From Alisma plantago-aquatica (Eukaryota; Streptophyta; Magnoliopsida; Alismatales; Alismataceae), in NCBI GenBank assembly GCA_963693085.1, contig OY856409.1, positions 659,972,591-660,036,590 of the forward strand: a stretch of DNA of 64,000 nucleotides, given 5' to 3'. Both the position numbers and the translations under genes were made by a program. The notes below the pieces were generated by a model. The model was given only the letters and a program-made list of their open reading frames with translations. It was not told where the DNA came from and made no database searches. How positions within the stretch are numbered: the first letter of the stretch is position 1; every line of letters begins with the position of its first letter. Below are positions 35,566 to 47,810 of this stretch, piece after piece.

Positions 35566-37639
35566 TTTGTAAACACATACCTTGTCCCGAGGCTTGCTCG
35601 ACGACGTTACCTCACAGCTTACGCGGTCTTCACCTCCGGTATTGGACGGTGTCTGTGAAACTCTTGGCTTCACTGGGACTATCAGGATTGATAGCTGTCC
35701 TCCGAGCAGAAGAAGTCTCCCGCCTCTGTAGTAGTCCAAACAGACCACTTGGAACTCCGATCGCCTTGTCGCATAAGGCACCGGAAGGAGTCATACCCTC
35801 CTGTCAGCGTACTAGTCACCGACACACTCTCCTACCACCATTTACCTTTTTGCAGTTGTCTTTCCCTTTCTGTGCCTCCCTTATTGGGTAGCACTTGCTC
35901 GGGCTCTTCTGGTTACCGCAACCAGAGAGAACGACAACTTTGTAGAGCAACTGGTGTTCTAAGTTGTACTTGAGAAGCCCCCAATACCCCTATATATAGG
36001 AGGGTCATGGGACAAGGTTCTCTACCCCGGGAAATGCAGGATTAAAGCATGAGTATAAGGATTCGAGATTTTCCACAAAACAACAAACTACGCCAGCTGA
36101 ATCGATTGTTTCAAGCATGAACCGATCGGTTGGGGACCTGAGCCGATTGGTTCAATCACGAGCCGATCGGTTCAATCATGAGCTGATCAGTTCGTGGTTC
36201 TGGTCCAACTCGAATTGACTTTCATGTTTGTTTCCAACTAATCAAATATTAGTTATTGTCCAAATCAAATTTGTACAAGTGGAACAAATATGTATTTGCA
36301 AAAAGAGTTTTCTAACTTTCCAAACGATCTCGGTTAATTGGTCACACGAATCGACCAGTTCAACAATTGAGCCGATTGTTTCATTGACACATGAGCCGAT
36401 CGACTCACCACTTTGAGCCGATCGGTTCAACCCTATGAGCTGATCGGTTGGAGCAGTAGACTGCACATAATCAGTCAAATACAATTTCAATCAATTTGAT
36501 ACTCCAATCAATTGGTCCAACACCTTGAAAACTATGATTTTGAGCTATCAATCAACTGAGTGTTTAATTGAATGGCTAAATTCCTTTAGTAATCAATCTA
36601 AACATCATTTGTGGATAAACTCCTCTTCCAGGTTAAATCCTATGTGTGTGACCCTGCAGGCCCATTTCACGTTGGAAGTGAAAGTCCATAACACTTATGA
36701 CTTCACAAGCAAAGAGCGGTGCCTAGTCACACATCGGTGCTACCCAAGTGAAATAGAAAGTTGGAGAACAACTTTCAATCCTAAAATCTGTGAATGGTGT
36801 TACAACAAATGTATAATTCCTTTGTCACTGATATCCCGAATGAACTCAAGGCATGAAACAATCATCCTGTCAACGTTCATTCACTTTCTTGATCTCAGAG
36901 TAGATTTGAGGAGATATGTATGACATCAATATCGCATATTGATTCACACATGCGTGCGCATGCCTATCTCAATCCTACTCATCAAGTGGCGATGAATATC
37001 AAACTCCCTCAGGAGGGACAAATCCCATATCTATCACTCACCCCTCAAAAGCCCCATGTATCAAAGACACCCATTTATCACCTTTATAACAACCCATGTT
37101 TCATGACTGCGTTTGATGATGTCAAAGTGTACCCAATGACATGTGTTGAGTGTAGTGATTTTAGGTCAAAGAATCACACTCACCACCATCACTATGAGAA
37201 CTGACTGTGACTACCATGTCATGGATCCATGTGTCAAACTCACGATGGGTCTGTCCGGTACACTTGTTCTCTAACAAGTACCTATGTGTTTGGTTTGATA
37301 TCTCCATATCATGACTAATGAGATTCTATCATCAACCAACACCACAATCTAGTCTTGTGTATCATTGTTGTCTATCTACCTTCCACAATGACATCCGACT
37401 AGGGACATAATAAGATTGTACAAACTCTTAGCATTCGTATGATCTCACCATTCAGGTCGTTAACCTGAAAGCATACATCATTGAGTACTATCATTCTCTA
37501 GATATTCAATCTATTCTATCATTATCTCATATGACTGAACTTGAAAGAATTGGAAGCTTGCCTTTGAAGTTTATCAAATCAATCTTAATGTATCCCACCA
37601 ATCATCCCATGATTGGCTCTCAAGGCATACATACCAACA
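35566..37639 (-). repeat. Copia LTR-B1, main part
   Basis: Continues from 27631-27736 across the inserted element. It holds a TATA-like box on the minus strand near 35985-35999 and two fields of CCGATCGG-core motifs (36095-36190 and 36345-36455). Open frames on the plus strand (36525-36923 and 36920-37204) run antisense to the element. The left neighbour of its start (37640-37651) is the purine tract, AAGTGGGAGTC in element orientation. Confidence 0.88.
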
Positions 37640-40005
37640 GACTCCCACTTTCACTTTGAGCCAATCACCCTCGAATCATATTCATAGTGATCTTCAAACA
37701 TGTCCCACATGTTACTGTGCTCTAGTGCTAACATAGTGAGTTATGGCAACACCTTGCCAAAGTCGGTATTAACTGCATGTCTCTCATCTCTTCACTGTAC
37801 ATCACACGTATGAGATGGAGTTGCCGTAATATGTGATCTAGTATTCCTTTTCTAACCTTTAGCCACATTGCATGACCAAGTACTCCTTACTTGTCATCAA
37901 AGATCAAAATATCTATAAGTTCATCTCATGAACTTCCAGATCCATATAGCATCCACTAATGTTCTCTAACACACAGATACATGTCTTTTCCTTTTATACG
38001 ACTTTATTGGAACATTTCCATTTATCAACAAACATTTACTTTTATATATCCCATATATATTTTGCGATTAATTTTCTATCCTTTTCGGAAGTTCGCATCA
38101 GTGTAACTCTTTACAGTGAATCCTTCCTTATTTCCATAGAACTAGTACTTCTCAAGTACTTATCAAGTTCTTGTGGTATTCCAGTAACCTTTATTGGAAC
38201 TAGACAAACATCCACTCGTCATGTCCCACATATGAGTTATCAAGATCATATTATCATGTCCTACATATAAGATGATGAGTGCATTTTATTCTTGCTATGA
38301 CCATACATGCAAGATAATGGGATGATTACATACATGATAGATCCATATCTATTCTTAGTGCTCCCATTCTTCATAAGAATTGGACACTTGGCCTTGGGAT
38401 ACTAACTCCATGTAACATGGACAGGTTTTCTCCCACTTAATCTGTGCACACTAAACCCTTCAGTATAGATTGCCAATGTATGTTCTCTCTTTTTAGGTCA
38501 AGAGGTTTTTGAGAACTATCTTTATAGATCTCTATTCCTATCATATAGGAAATGTCTCTATCTTCCTTAAAGATAATTTCCACAAAGGATTCCATTCTAG
38601 AACATCTCATTCCTCATCGATATGTGGAATGTAAATACACTCCCACCAAATCATAGATTCCTTCTTTATCTTTTACATATCAGTCAAACCCTTTGACTAT
38701 ATCATCAAAGTAAAGATCCAACTCTGAGTTGCTTGTACTTAATCAATCACATTGATTAGTCCATTGTAACTTATAAAATTCATTTGCATTAATGGATTCA
38801 TAAACCTTATAGGTTGTGTCACGTACACATCCTTGTTTTATTCCTCATAGGAATGCGGTTTTAGTATCCATATGCCAAATCTCTTAGTCATTAAGTTGCA
38901 ATAAACAAGCATCATCCTTCTCAAATTGTTATCCATGTGTCTTAATGCTTAAGACTCATTCACACTTATGGATTTCATCCCAATGGGTGCTCCCATTAAG
39001 GTCATACATTATGGTTCACATGGAAGTCATTTAGGATGTAATGGTCATAAACCATAAATTAGAATCCGATTCCTCATATTCATCTAGATAGTTGATTCAT
39101 CACATGACCAACTCATCACATAGATAATCGAGGTGTATATGTCAAGGATATAAGAACTCATAACTTCTTGTGATTCTTAATGTCCTTTATTAGTGTGGGG
39201 TATTCTTTATTTAAGAAGAAATTAGTTATTTGATAATCATCCTCTAACTCCTTATAGTATGACTCCTTTTGATTTAGACATCACCATGCCTTAATCACGA
39301 GCTTACTATGATATACTATCATAATCACTCATAAGGATCTCAAACATTTGGTTCAAGTATTTCATTCATTGATCTCATCAAGAATTAACACTTTACCAAA
39401 TTCGTACTTCATCTATGATATTCTTGAACATTTCAAGATATTCATATTGGTATTTCTCTAAACACCATTTGAAGTATTAGTATTAACTCTAATAGGTATG
39501 TTAATACATCACATGTATTATACCTAATAGGATAATCAATCTCCCACTATGACTAGTGAAGATTGATCATGTCCAAGAGATTCATGTCTCTTACTGGTTC
39601 TCTAACCAAAAAGAGTCTAGACTTATCCATCATATGGAATCTAGAAATGAATTTCTCATGATTTATGCTAATTTGATTGGTTGAGTTATCAATAACTTTT
39701 AGGTATAATTTTATCTTATGCATACCAAGTACCACAAGATAAGCAAGGCATTGCCACAAAGATTGAAACATCAACTTTATTAATTGCCATCATTGTCATA
39801 CAATATGCAAAAATTAAGGTGTTTCTATCCATTGAAAAATATGAAATAGCAGTTCATAACTCTATTACATGCCTTCAAGGCTGAAAATAAACTAAAGTAC
39901 TCCTATCTATGGCAGAAACCCTTGCCCCATTTATTGGGTGCTTTACACTTTATATCTTGGTATCATATACCTCAAAAAGTGTTACAAGTTTATTTCCTGA
40001 CACCT
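37640..40005 (-). other. Copia B internal region, no recognisable pol
   Basis: 2.4 kb of AT-rich sequence between gag and the purine tract. The last 100 or so bases in element orientation resemble the sequence that precedes the 3' LTR of Copia A (56745-56818), so some decayed pol-end sequence may remain. I found no protease, integrase or RT motif. Confidence 0.55.
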
Positions 40006-40854
40006 TCAGGTGGAGACGTCTATCACCTCCTTCATCTTTAGTTCTTCCAGATAGAGTGGACAATTCCTTTTCCAATGTCCTGGCTTTTGATAATGGTGGC
40101 AATTGCCTCTCTTGGTCACACCTCCCTTGGCCTTGAGAGTTGAAGACGACTTGGGCTACTGGCTAGCATCAGAACCTTTCTTAGCCTTACCCTTTCCCTT
40201 GTGCTTGGACTTGGCTTTACTTATCATCATCACAGACTTAGGCTTGTCCTTGTTCATATGTTCCTCAGCTGTCCTCAACATGCCCAACAACTCTGTCAAC
40301 GACTTGTCAAAGTTGTTCATGTTGTAGTTCATCACAAACTGATTGTAGGATTCTGGCAACGATTGCAGTATCACGTCAGTAGCCAACTCTTGGCTCAGGG
40401 GAAATCCCAGTCTTGTCAGGTTCTCCACATACCCAATCATTTTGAGCGTGTGTGGACCAACTGGATCTCCTTCTGTCATGAAAAACTTGAACAACGCCTT
40501 GGAGACATCATATCTCTCTTGCCGTGCTTGATCTTCATACATGTTCTTGAGATGCTAAATCATCTCAATGACACCCATGTTCTCATGTTGTCTCTGCAAA
40601 TCGTGGTTCATGGAGCACAACATCAAGAACTTTGCATTAATGTCATCTTCAGAATGCTTCTTATAAGCATCCCTTTCTGCCTTTGGTGCGGTAGGAGCAG
40701 GTTCCTCTGGAGCTGGAGTATCCAGAACATAGAGCTTTCACTCTTGAGTGAGAACAATTCTCAATGTCCTAAAATAGTTGTGGAAGTTAGTCCCATTCAA
40801 CTTGTCGTTTTCAAGGACCGATCACAACGAAAAGTGCTTGTTGTTTGTTGTCAT
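40006..40854 (-). pseudogene. Copia B gag with four in-frame stops
   Basis: From ATG (40852-40854) the frame runs 283 codons to TGA at 40006-40008 without frameshift. It is clearly homologous to the gag of Copia A (UBN2-type gag: FRTLRIVLT, the 'LKNMY' and NFVMNYNMNN-like segments, then a Lys-rich tail and a zinc knuckle ending KPGHWKRNCP whose second Cys is Tyr). Four internal stops; two are TGA where the aligned Copia A codon is Gln or Arg, consistent with CGA-to-TGA change. The longest stop-free part is 40156-40542. Confidence 0.82.
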
Positions 40855-41800
40855 TTGTACTACAAAAGGAAATATATGCAATTTAGTCCAAAACTCAATT
40901 TTGACTTATTTGATTGATGTGAAAGGTTGATGATATAATTAGGACTTTAATTAATTATCGCTCCCACTATTTTTTTTCAAATTGATAACCCTCACCATCA
41001 ATTCAGAAGATTGCAACGTACAATCTTCTAGTGGGTCAAGATGCTGAAATCCTCTGAGTCATGGACCAGCTAGGGCTGTCACCCACAACTTAGATCTTCG
41101 AGGTAGGCAACTTTTGCCAATTGCATCATATGCAACTCTTGAAAGATGTCATATGAAACTCCTTGCCATGATCACCTCCATGCCTCAAGCCATCAGGCCG
41201 GTCGGTTGGGTGCCTCCAGCTGATTGACTGGTGCCTCCAACCGATCGGTTCACTGGTTGTCATGCATCTCCTCAGGCCGCTACCCACTTGTCTTGCTCCT
41301 TGAGCCAGTCATTTGGATCGCCAATCGATCGGTTCATGCCTTGAACCGATCGTATCAGTTGTCGTCAGAATGTCCTCCATTCTTTGACATAATAGGAAAT
41401 ATAAAAAGATCTATCCTATTTACATTTAAACTGGGAAATCCTGAGTTACATTCGGGGGGAGCAAAGGTAGGAAAGAAATCTCGAGTTATCTTGAGTTACA
41501 TCAGGATTAAGGAGGTAGGGAATCAGTGCGCAGACCGAGATGAAAGAAACCACATTCAACCAAGCACACATACATAGGGTTTATTAGCCATAACCACGCT
41601 ATACATCCACCACAAAACTCATTTAAGGGCGACGCGTATCGAGTGCATTCATATTACATATCATATATGTAAATTGGAATTTGTGGATTTAGGATTGGAC
41701 ATGCATAAAGCCAATTTTATTCGCATCATATGAAATAAATAAAGGCGACAAACCAAAATTGATCACATCGATAATCCTAAAGTATAGAGTAGTTGATGTG

Positions 41801-41812
41801 GCTCTAATACCA
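41801..41812 (-). other. Primer-binding site of Copia B
   Basis: TGGTATTAGAGC on the minus strand directly inside LTR-B2, one mismatch from the initiator tRNA-Met complement. Confidence 0.8.
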
Positions 41813-41813
41813 C

Positions 41814-44011
41814 TGTTGGGTTTCAGGGGAGACAGAGAAAGTAGCGGAAACAAAAAATTTCTTCTCCCCAAACCCATTCTAAAGGAATCACGTCAACGTC
41901 TATACAATAGGAAGGATGGTTTGAAATGACATACCTTGTCCGGAAGCTTGCTCGATGACATTACCTCGCGGCTTGTGCGGTCTTCACCTCCAGTCTTAGA
42001 CGGTGTCTGTGCAGCTCTTGGCTTCACCGGGACTGTCAGGATTGATAGCTATCCTCCGAGTGGCAGAAGTCTCCCGCCTCTGTAGTAGTCTACACAGACC
42101 ACTTGGAACTCTGATCGCCTTGTCGCACAAGACATCAGAAGGAGTCATACCCTCCTGTCGGCGTACTAGTCACCGAATCACTCTCCTGCCACCATTCACC
42201 TTTCTATAGTTGTCTTTCCCTTACTGTGCCTCCCTTATCGAGTAGCACTTGCTCGCGCTCTCCTGGTTACCACAACCAGAGAGAATGACAACTTTACAGA
42301 GCAACTGGTGTTCTGAGTTGTACTTGAGAAGCCCCCAATACCCCTATATATAGAAGGGTTATGGGACATGGTTCTCTACCCCAGGCAATGTGGGATTAAA
42401 GTAGGAGTAGAAGGATTCGAGATTTTCCACAAAACAACCAACTGTGCTAGTTGAACTGATCGTTTCAAGCATGAACCGATCAGTTAGGGACCTGAGCTGA
42501 TCGGTTGGGGACCTGAGCCGAACGGTTCAAGCATGAGCCAATCAGTTCGTGGTCCTGGTCCAACTCGAATTGCTTTCATGTTTGTTTCCAACTAATAAAA
42601 TGTTAGTTCTTATCCAAATAAAATTTGTACAAGTGAAACAAATATGTATTTGCAAAAAGAGTCTTCTGACTTTCCAAATGATCTCGGTTGGTCACACGAA
42701 TCGACCGGTTCAACAATTGAGCTGATCGTTTCATTGACACATGAGCCGATCGACTCACCACTTTGAGTCGATCGGTTCATCAAACTGAGCCGATCGGTTC
42801 AACCCTATGAGCCGATCGGTTGGAGCAGTAGACTACGCAAAATCAGTCAAATACGGTTTCAATCAATTTGATACTCTAATCAATTGGTCCAACACCTTGA
42901 ACACTATGATTTTGAGCTATCAATCAACTGAGTGTTTAATTGAACTACTAAACTCCTTTAGTAATCAATCTAAACATCATTTGTGGATAAAATCCTCTTC
43001 CAAGTTAAATCCTATGTGTGTGACCCTGCAGGCTCATTTCATGTTGGCAGTGAAAGTCCATAACACTTATGACTTCACAAGAAAAGAGCGGTGCCTAGTT
43101 GCACATCAGTGCTACCCAAGTGAAATAGAAAGTTGGAGAACAACTTTCAATCCTACAATCCGTGAATGGTGTTACAGTGAATGTATAATTCCTTTGTCAC
43201 TGATATCCCGAATGAACTCAAGGCATGGAACAATTATCCTGTCAATGTTCATTCACTTTCTTGATCTCAGAGTAGATTGGAGGAGATATGTATGACATCA
43301 ATATCGCATACTAATTCACACATGCGTGCACACACCTATCTCAATACTACTCATCAAGTGTCCACAAATATCAAAATCCCTCAGGAGGGACAAATCCCAT
43401 ATCTATGACTCACCCCTCAAAATCCCCATGTGTCAAAGCCACCTAATTATCACCTTTATAACAACCCATGTTTCAGGACTGCATTTGATGATGTCAAAGT
43501 GTACCCAACGACATGTGTTGAGTGTAGTGATTTTAGGTCAAAGAATCACACTCACCACCATCACTGTGAGAATTGACTGTGACTACCATGTCATGGTTCC
43601 ATGTGTCAAACTCACGGTGGGTCTGTCTGGTACACTTGTTCTCTAACAAGTACCTATGTGTTTGGTTAGATATCTCCATATCATGACTAATGAGATTCTA
43701 TCATCAACCAACACCAAAATCTAGTCTTGTGTGTCATTGTTGTCTATCTACCTTCCACAATGACATCTGATTAGGGACATAATAAGAATGTACAAACTCT
43801 TAGCATCTGTATGATCTCACAGTCCAGGTCCTTAACCTGAAAGCATACGTCATTGAGTACTGTCATTCTCTAGACATTCAATATGTTCTATCATTATCTC
43901 ATATGACTGAACCTGAAAGAATCAAAATCTTTCCTTTGAAGTTTATCAAATCAATCTTAATGTATCCCACCAATCATCCCATGATTGGCTATCAGGGCAT
44001 ACATACCAACA
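41814..44011 (-). repeat. Copia LTR-B2 (5' LTR)
   Basis: 2198 bp, uninterrupted. Contains the empty site of the coding-free element (GATGG once, near 41914), a TATA-like box around 42340-42355 on the minus strand, and CCGATCGG-core fields at 42450-42545 and 42700-42825. Confidence 0.88.
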
Positions 44012-44803
44012 CCTTCCTCTTCTTGTCATTATGGTGGTTGTTGTTGTTGTTGGAGTGGTTGCCCTTCTTCCATGCTCTTCCTGGGTGGTCTTCTAGTTCA
44101 AGGGCAACATCTAAGGTACCTTGCATGATGCAGTGTCCCCATCTAGATAAAGCAAAACTAAGATCCTCCTTGAGACCCCTAATGAACTTCTTTGCCTTGC
44201 GTCGTTCATCATAATCATATCCATACTTTTGTAAGATCTTGAACTTCATGACGTATTTGTGACTGTCATATCACCACGTTGATGAAGGTTACAAAACTCC
44301 ACTTCTTTCTTCTCAATCATAGCCTCAGATATGTAATGGTCTTTAAAGGCTTCTGTGAATTCCTCCCATGACAGCGGAGGAGCATCAACTTCACACGATC
44401 CTAGCAGGTTCTCCCACCAAGTCCTAGCAACACCTTTGAGAACGTGAGTCCCACAATGAACCCTAGATGGGTTAGGGCAATCTAGGTCACGAAAACAATG
44501 CTCCATGTTCTACAACCAGCTTTCAACTTTGCCCACCACATCCAGCTCTTCCTCTCCAACAAAAGAATCATGCTTGATCTTCAAGAAGTCAACTAAGGTC
44601 AACTTCTGGTTCATTGGTTGATGCGGTCTTCCTTGTTGTCCAGTAATAGCATCAGTTAGAGCCTTGACAAGCACTTCTAGAGGTACATTAGGGTTACCAT
44701 TAGGGTTAGCCCCTCCAGAAGCACTATGATCACTTTCTCCCTTAGAAGAGCTTCCTTCTCTACGTGCTCCTTGCCCTTATCAGATCTCTTCTTGGGAGCC
44801 ATC
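44012..44803 (-). pseudogene. Gypsy gag, unit 2, 5' part, frameshifted
   Basis: Starts at the ATG on the minus strand near 44803 (MAPKKR, as in unit 1). Compared with unit 1 it has a 4-base deletion near 44760, a TAG near 44510 and a 1-base deletion near 44255, so three separate lesions. The rest of the protein continues at 27630 beyond the Copia B insertion. A primer-binding site variant lies between it and LTR-R (near 44868-44878). Confidence 0.85.
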
Positions 44804-44881
44804 TACAAGAGGGAACATAAACTAAATGAGATTTTGAGAAAAGCTTGGTGACCAACTATACTTTTTGCTCTGATAACATAT

Positions 44882-47810
44882 TGTAATACCCCAATTTCTA
44901 AAACATGCACAATACTAAGCGGAAGCATATATCTCATTGGGATGTCACAAATATGATTATCATTGCATAAAAATAAAGTTCATATATACCAACACAAGAT
45001 AAAATAACAGTTCTCATACTCAAGTCCTCAACATAATCCATACATGAATAAAACTAAGCATGTTTACTCTTAACCATTCTACACTTTCTCATAAAACACA
45101 CACTAAACTAAAACACACAATTCATAAACATAAAAGAAAACTAATCTATGGATAGTTCGCACCCAACTAGGTCTGGTCTCAGATGTCCTAGAGCTCCTTC
45201 TTCAATTGGTCCTCAACTAGCTTTGTCCTTGACGTTGCTCCTTTCCTGCGGGCATCGTGCCCCCAACCATGCATCAAACAAATTGGTAAGTGGAATCGAA
45301 CATATTATATCTTAGAAAAAATATGTAAACTAAAAAATAAACTTTGAACATTTGAACATTTAGAAAGAGACAATTGCTTTTAGATTATGCCTTTTATCTT
45401 GACCTATATAAGAATGCTCGGGTTTTGCACCAAAGTGCCTCTTCTCTTATGCACCGAAGTGCCTCTTGGGTTGCACAGGAGTGCCTCTTCTCTTATGCAC
45501 CTAAGTGCCTCTTAATTTTTCTCCAAGGAGCCTCTTGGTGAGGATCTTATATAAGTTAACTTTTAATCATTATCTTTCTCTTACAACTCTTAACTTTCTC
45601 TTAAAACTTAACTTTAAATTTACTCTTAATGTGCATGAAGATGATACAATAATATTGACGTTAAACATGACATTCAGTTCATTATAAATTCAATGACTTT
45701 TAACAATTAAAATAGTAAATAATACATTCAACATTCATTATGCATACATATATACAATCAATCAAATATTTATGTTCAAAATGCATGGACCACTTACCTC
45801 TATCTTAGAAGAGATCCTAGTTGCTTCCTTAGGTTTAGGAAACCCTAATCTCATTCCTAAGGCTTAGAAACCATAATTAACCTATTATAACAATTATCAT
45901 TCATTAATAATTAATTTTCAACCTACTTTCTAGGGTTTTAGGGTTCTTGATCAAAATAGGGAAAATTGACATCAAAACAGGCTCTAAAAGTTATTCCATC
46001 TTGTATATATCAAAAAATTGAGTAAAATCCATATATGACTTAACCCCATTGGACGTACCAATAAAAGGATATAAATTTTCATATGTCGGCCAATCAGAAA
46101 CTCTAAAAAATCCACACATATTATCCAAAATCAAAACCAACGAGGCTTAGCTGGACCACACACCAAAAGCCATGTAGATCCTTGTCAATCAAAACCAGTG
46201 TGCACTGAGAGTGACAAAAAGGCATGCAAAAGGTCCAAAGTACCCATGTAACCTAGATACATATGATTAACCCTCGATGGGACAAACAGGAAGAACATCA
46301 CTGAGTTTGTTCTTCCGTTGCTTCATCCACAATCAGGAGGACAACCCAACGGGAGCATTGACTACATATTGATCAAGCGAGCTCCTCGCGAGACACTAAG
46401 GCCAGGGACAAATTCCCCGTCGTCGGCCGAAGCCAATAAGCTTGAGTTTTCGAGCAGCGGTAGACAGATGGTCTAGGATAGAGACTGCACTGATGCCATG
46501 GACAACTGGTCAAAGATCACCAGGTGATAGAGACACAAGCTAAACAGGGACCAGTGAAAACAATTCTGATCAACTCGGTGCACCCTGGCGGAGCTAAATA
46601 GTAAAGTTTCGTGTAGGAACCATCACCAAAATGCCAAACTGATTGCGAATTTGCAAACATTACAAGCTTTGAATGGAAAGAGGGGAAAACTGGGAAAACA
46701 AGATACTTGTTGTACTCGGTGAAATTGAAGATCAGAGGAGGTTCTAGGTGGTCAAGGGAGACGCTCTGAAGTAGAACCCAAGCCTTGGCAGTCTGAATTG
46801 ATGTTGCTGCTCGTCAGAGGGGACATGTGCCAAGTCGAGTAGGCAATGCAAATGTGGAGGTGCTAAAGAGCAAAAGGGGCAGCGGAAAATGGTTCCTTGA
46901 TGACATATGATCATTTTTGCGAGGTTCTTTATATAGATGATGCCCTAGGAGGGATGGAGTCCCTGCCAAGATGGGAAATAGGAGAGGAAGCAGGGCTCCT
47001 TGTTGATGGGGAGACTAGGGCATATAGTCCCATGGTTCTAGGGGTCTGGAGACTCGCTAGAATGTGAGGATGGTGAAAAGGTAGACATATAGCATAGGGG
47101 CTTAGCAGAGAGGGAGAGAGAACCGGAAGGAGGATCCTGCTCACAGCAGACTCCCGTTGTCTTAGGGAGTCGGGCGAAAGAGAAGCACCCCAGGTCCAGA
47201 TTCCAACTCGGACACAGACTCTACCAACGACCCGTGTGACACACGATGAAAACCAGAACTGAAGTTTATTGCCTAATCATTCAATATTTGATTAAAAACC
47301 ATAGCAAATTATATAGAACTTTCCTAAATAAATTGGGGGAGCTAGGGTTCTTCAAATTTGATGAAAATTGAGATACTATCTAATTTTTCCACAAGGAATC
47401 CGAAATTATAGTTAGTTTCCTAATTTGACCCACCTAGATCATTATATTTCTCTTTTAAGGATAAACATTTAATTAATCATATAGGATTACTAAAAATGAT
47501 TTTGAGGGTACAAATTGGGTAAACCATTACATTATCAACACCAACTTATGATAACATTATTAGGCCATAAAAAGAATTTTTATTGGGTAAATTTCATGTT
47601 CAACCCCAAATGTCACTTATTTATTAATTAGGGCTAAATTGATGATATTGAATTTCATTTTAGCATAAAATTATCAAATTTTCTTTATGTAACATATTTG
47701 GGAACCATCATCACATTATTATATGTTTTGATCATCAATTTCTAAATAAAACAAATTAGGGTTTCAAATTGGGGTTCATTTTATAAGGTTCAAAGTTGTA
47801 GGATGTTACA
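44882..47810 (-). repeat. Gypsy LTR-R (5' LTR of the array)
   Basis: 2929 bp, uninterrupted; TATA on the minus strand near 46926-46936. Its outer end GGATGTTACA is followed by TTTTG, matching the TTTTG before LTR-L. Confidence 0.9.

Larger units (their letters stand above)
27631..44011 (-). mobile_element. Copia B: LTR retrotransposon inserted in gag unit 2
   Basis: Flanked by CCTTC on both sides (27626-27630 and 44012-44016). Gag unit 1 has the uninterrupted sequence here ('ggagccttcatcttcttgtc'). LTRs begin TGTTGGTATGTATGCC and end in CCCCACA or CCCAACA in element orientation: LTR-B2 41814-44011 and LTR-B1 27631-27736 joined to 35566-37639. The internal region (37640-41813, 4.2 kb) has a primer-binding site, a gag with stops, and no recognisable pol. 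The two LTRs differ by roughly 10 percent by eye. LTR-B1 is interrupted by the element at 27737-35560. Confidence 0.88.
10605..47810 (-). mobile_element. Gag-only Gypsy retrotransposon array, LTR-gag-LTR-gag-LTR, with nested insertions
   Basis: Three LTRs of one family share two internal regions: LTR-R (44882-47810), gag unit 2, LTR-M (24255-27205), gag unit 1, LTR-L (10605-22958), read on the minus strand. Each LTR starts TGTAACATCC and ends in GGGTGTTACA (or a one-base variant) in element orientation. The outer borders are flanked by TTTTG (10600-10604 and 47811-47815), so the array entered, or arose from, a single insertion. Internal units are about 1.3 kb and hold only a primer-binding site, gag and a purine tract. 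Later insertions: CACTA in LTR-L, and Copia B plus a coding-free element in unit 2. With these removed the array is about 11.4 kb. Confidence 0.9.

Noticed and set aside
36525..36923. Plus-strand open frame shared by both Copia B LTRs (also 42807-43295)
   Set aside because: It runs antisense to the element and most differences between copies change the amino acid, so no coding constraint is apparent.
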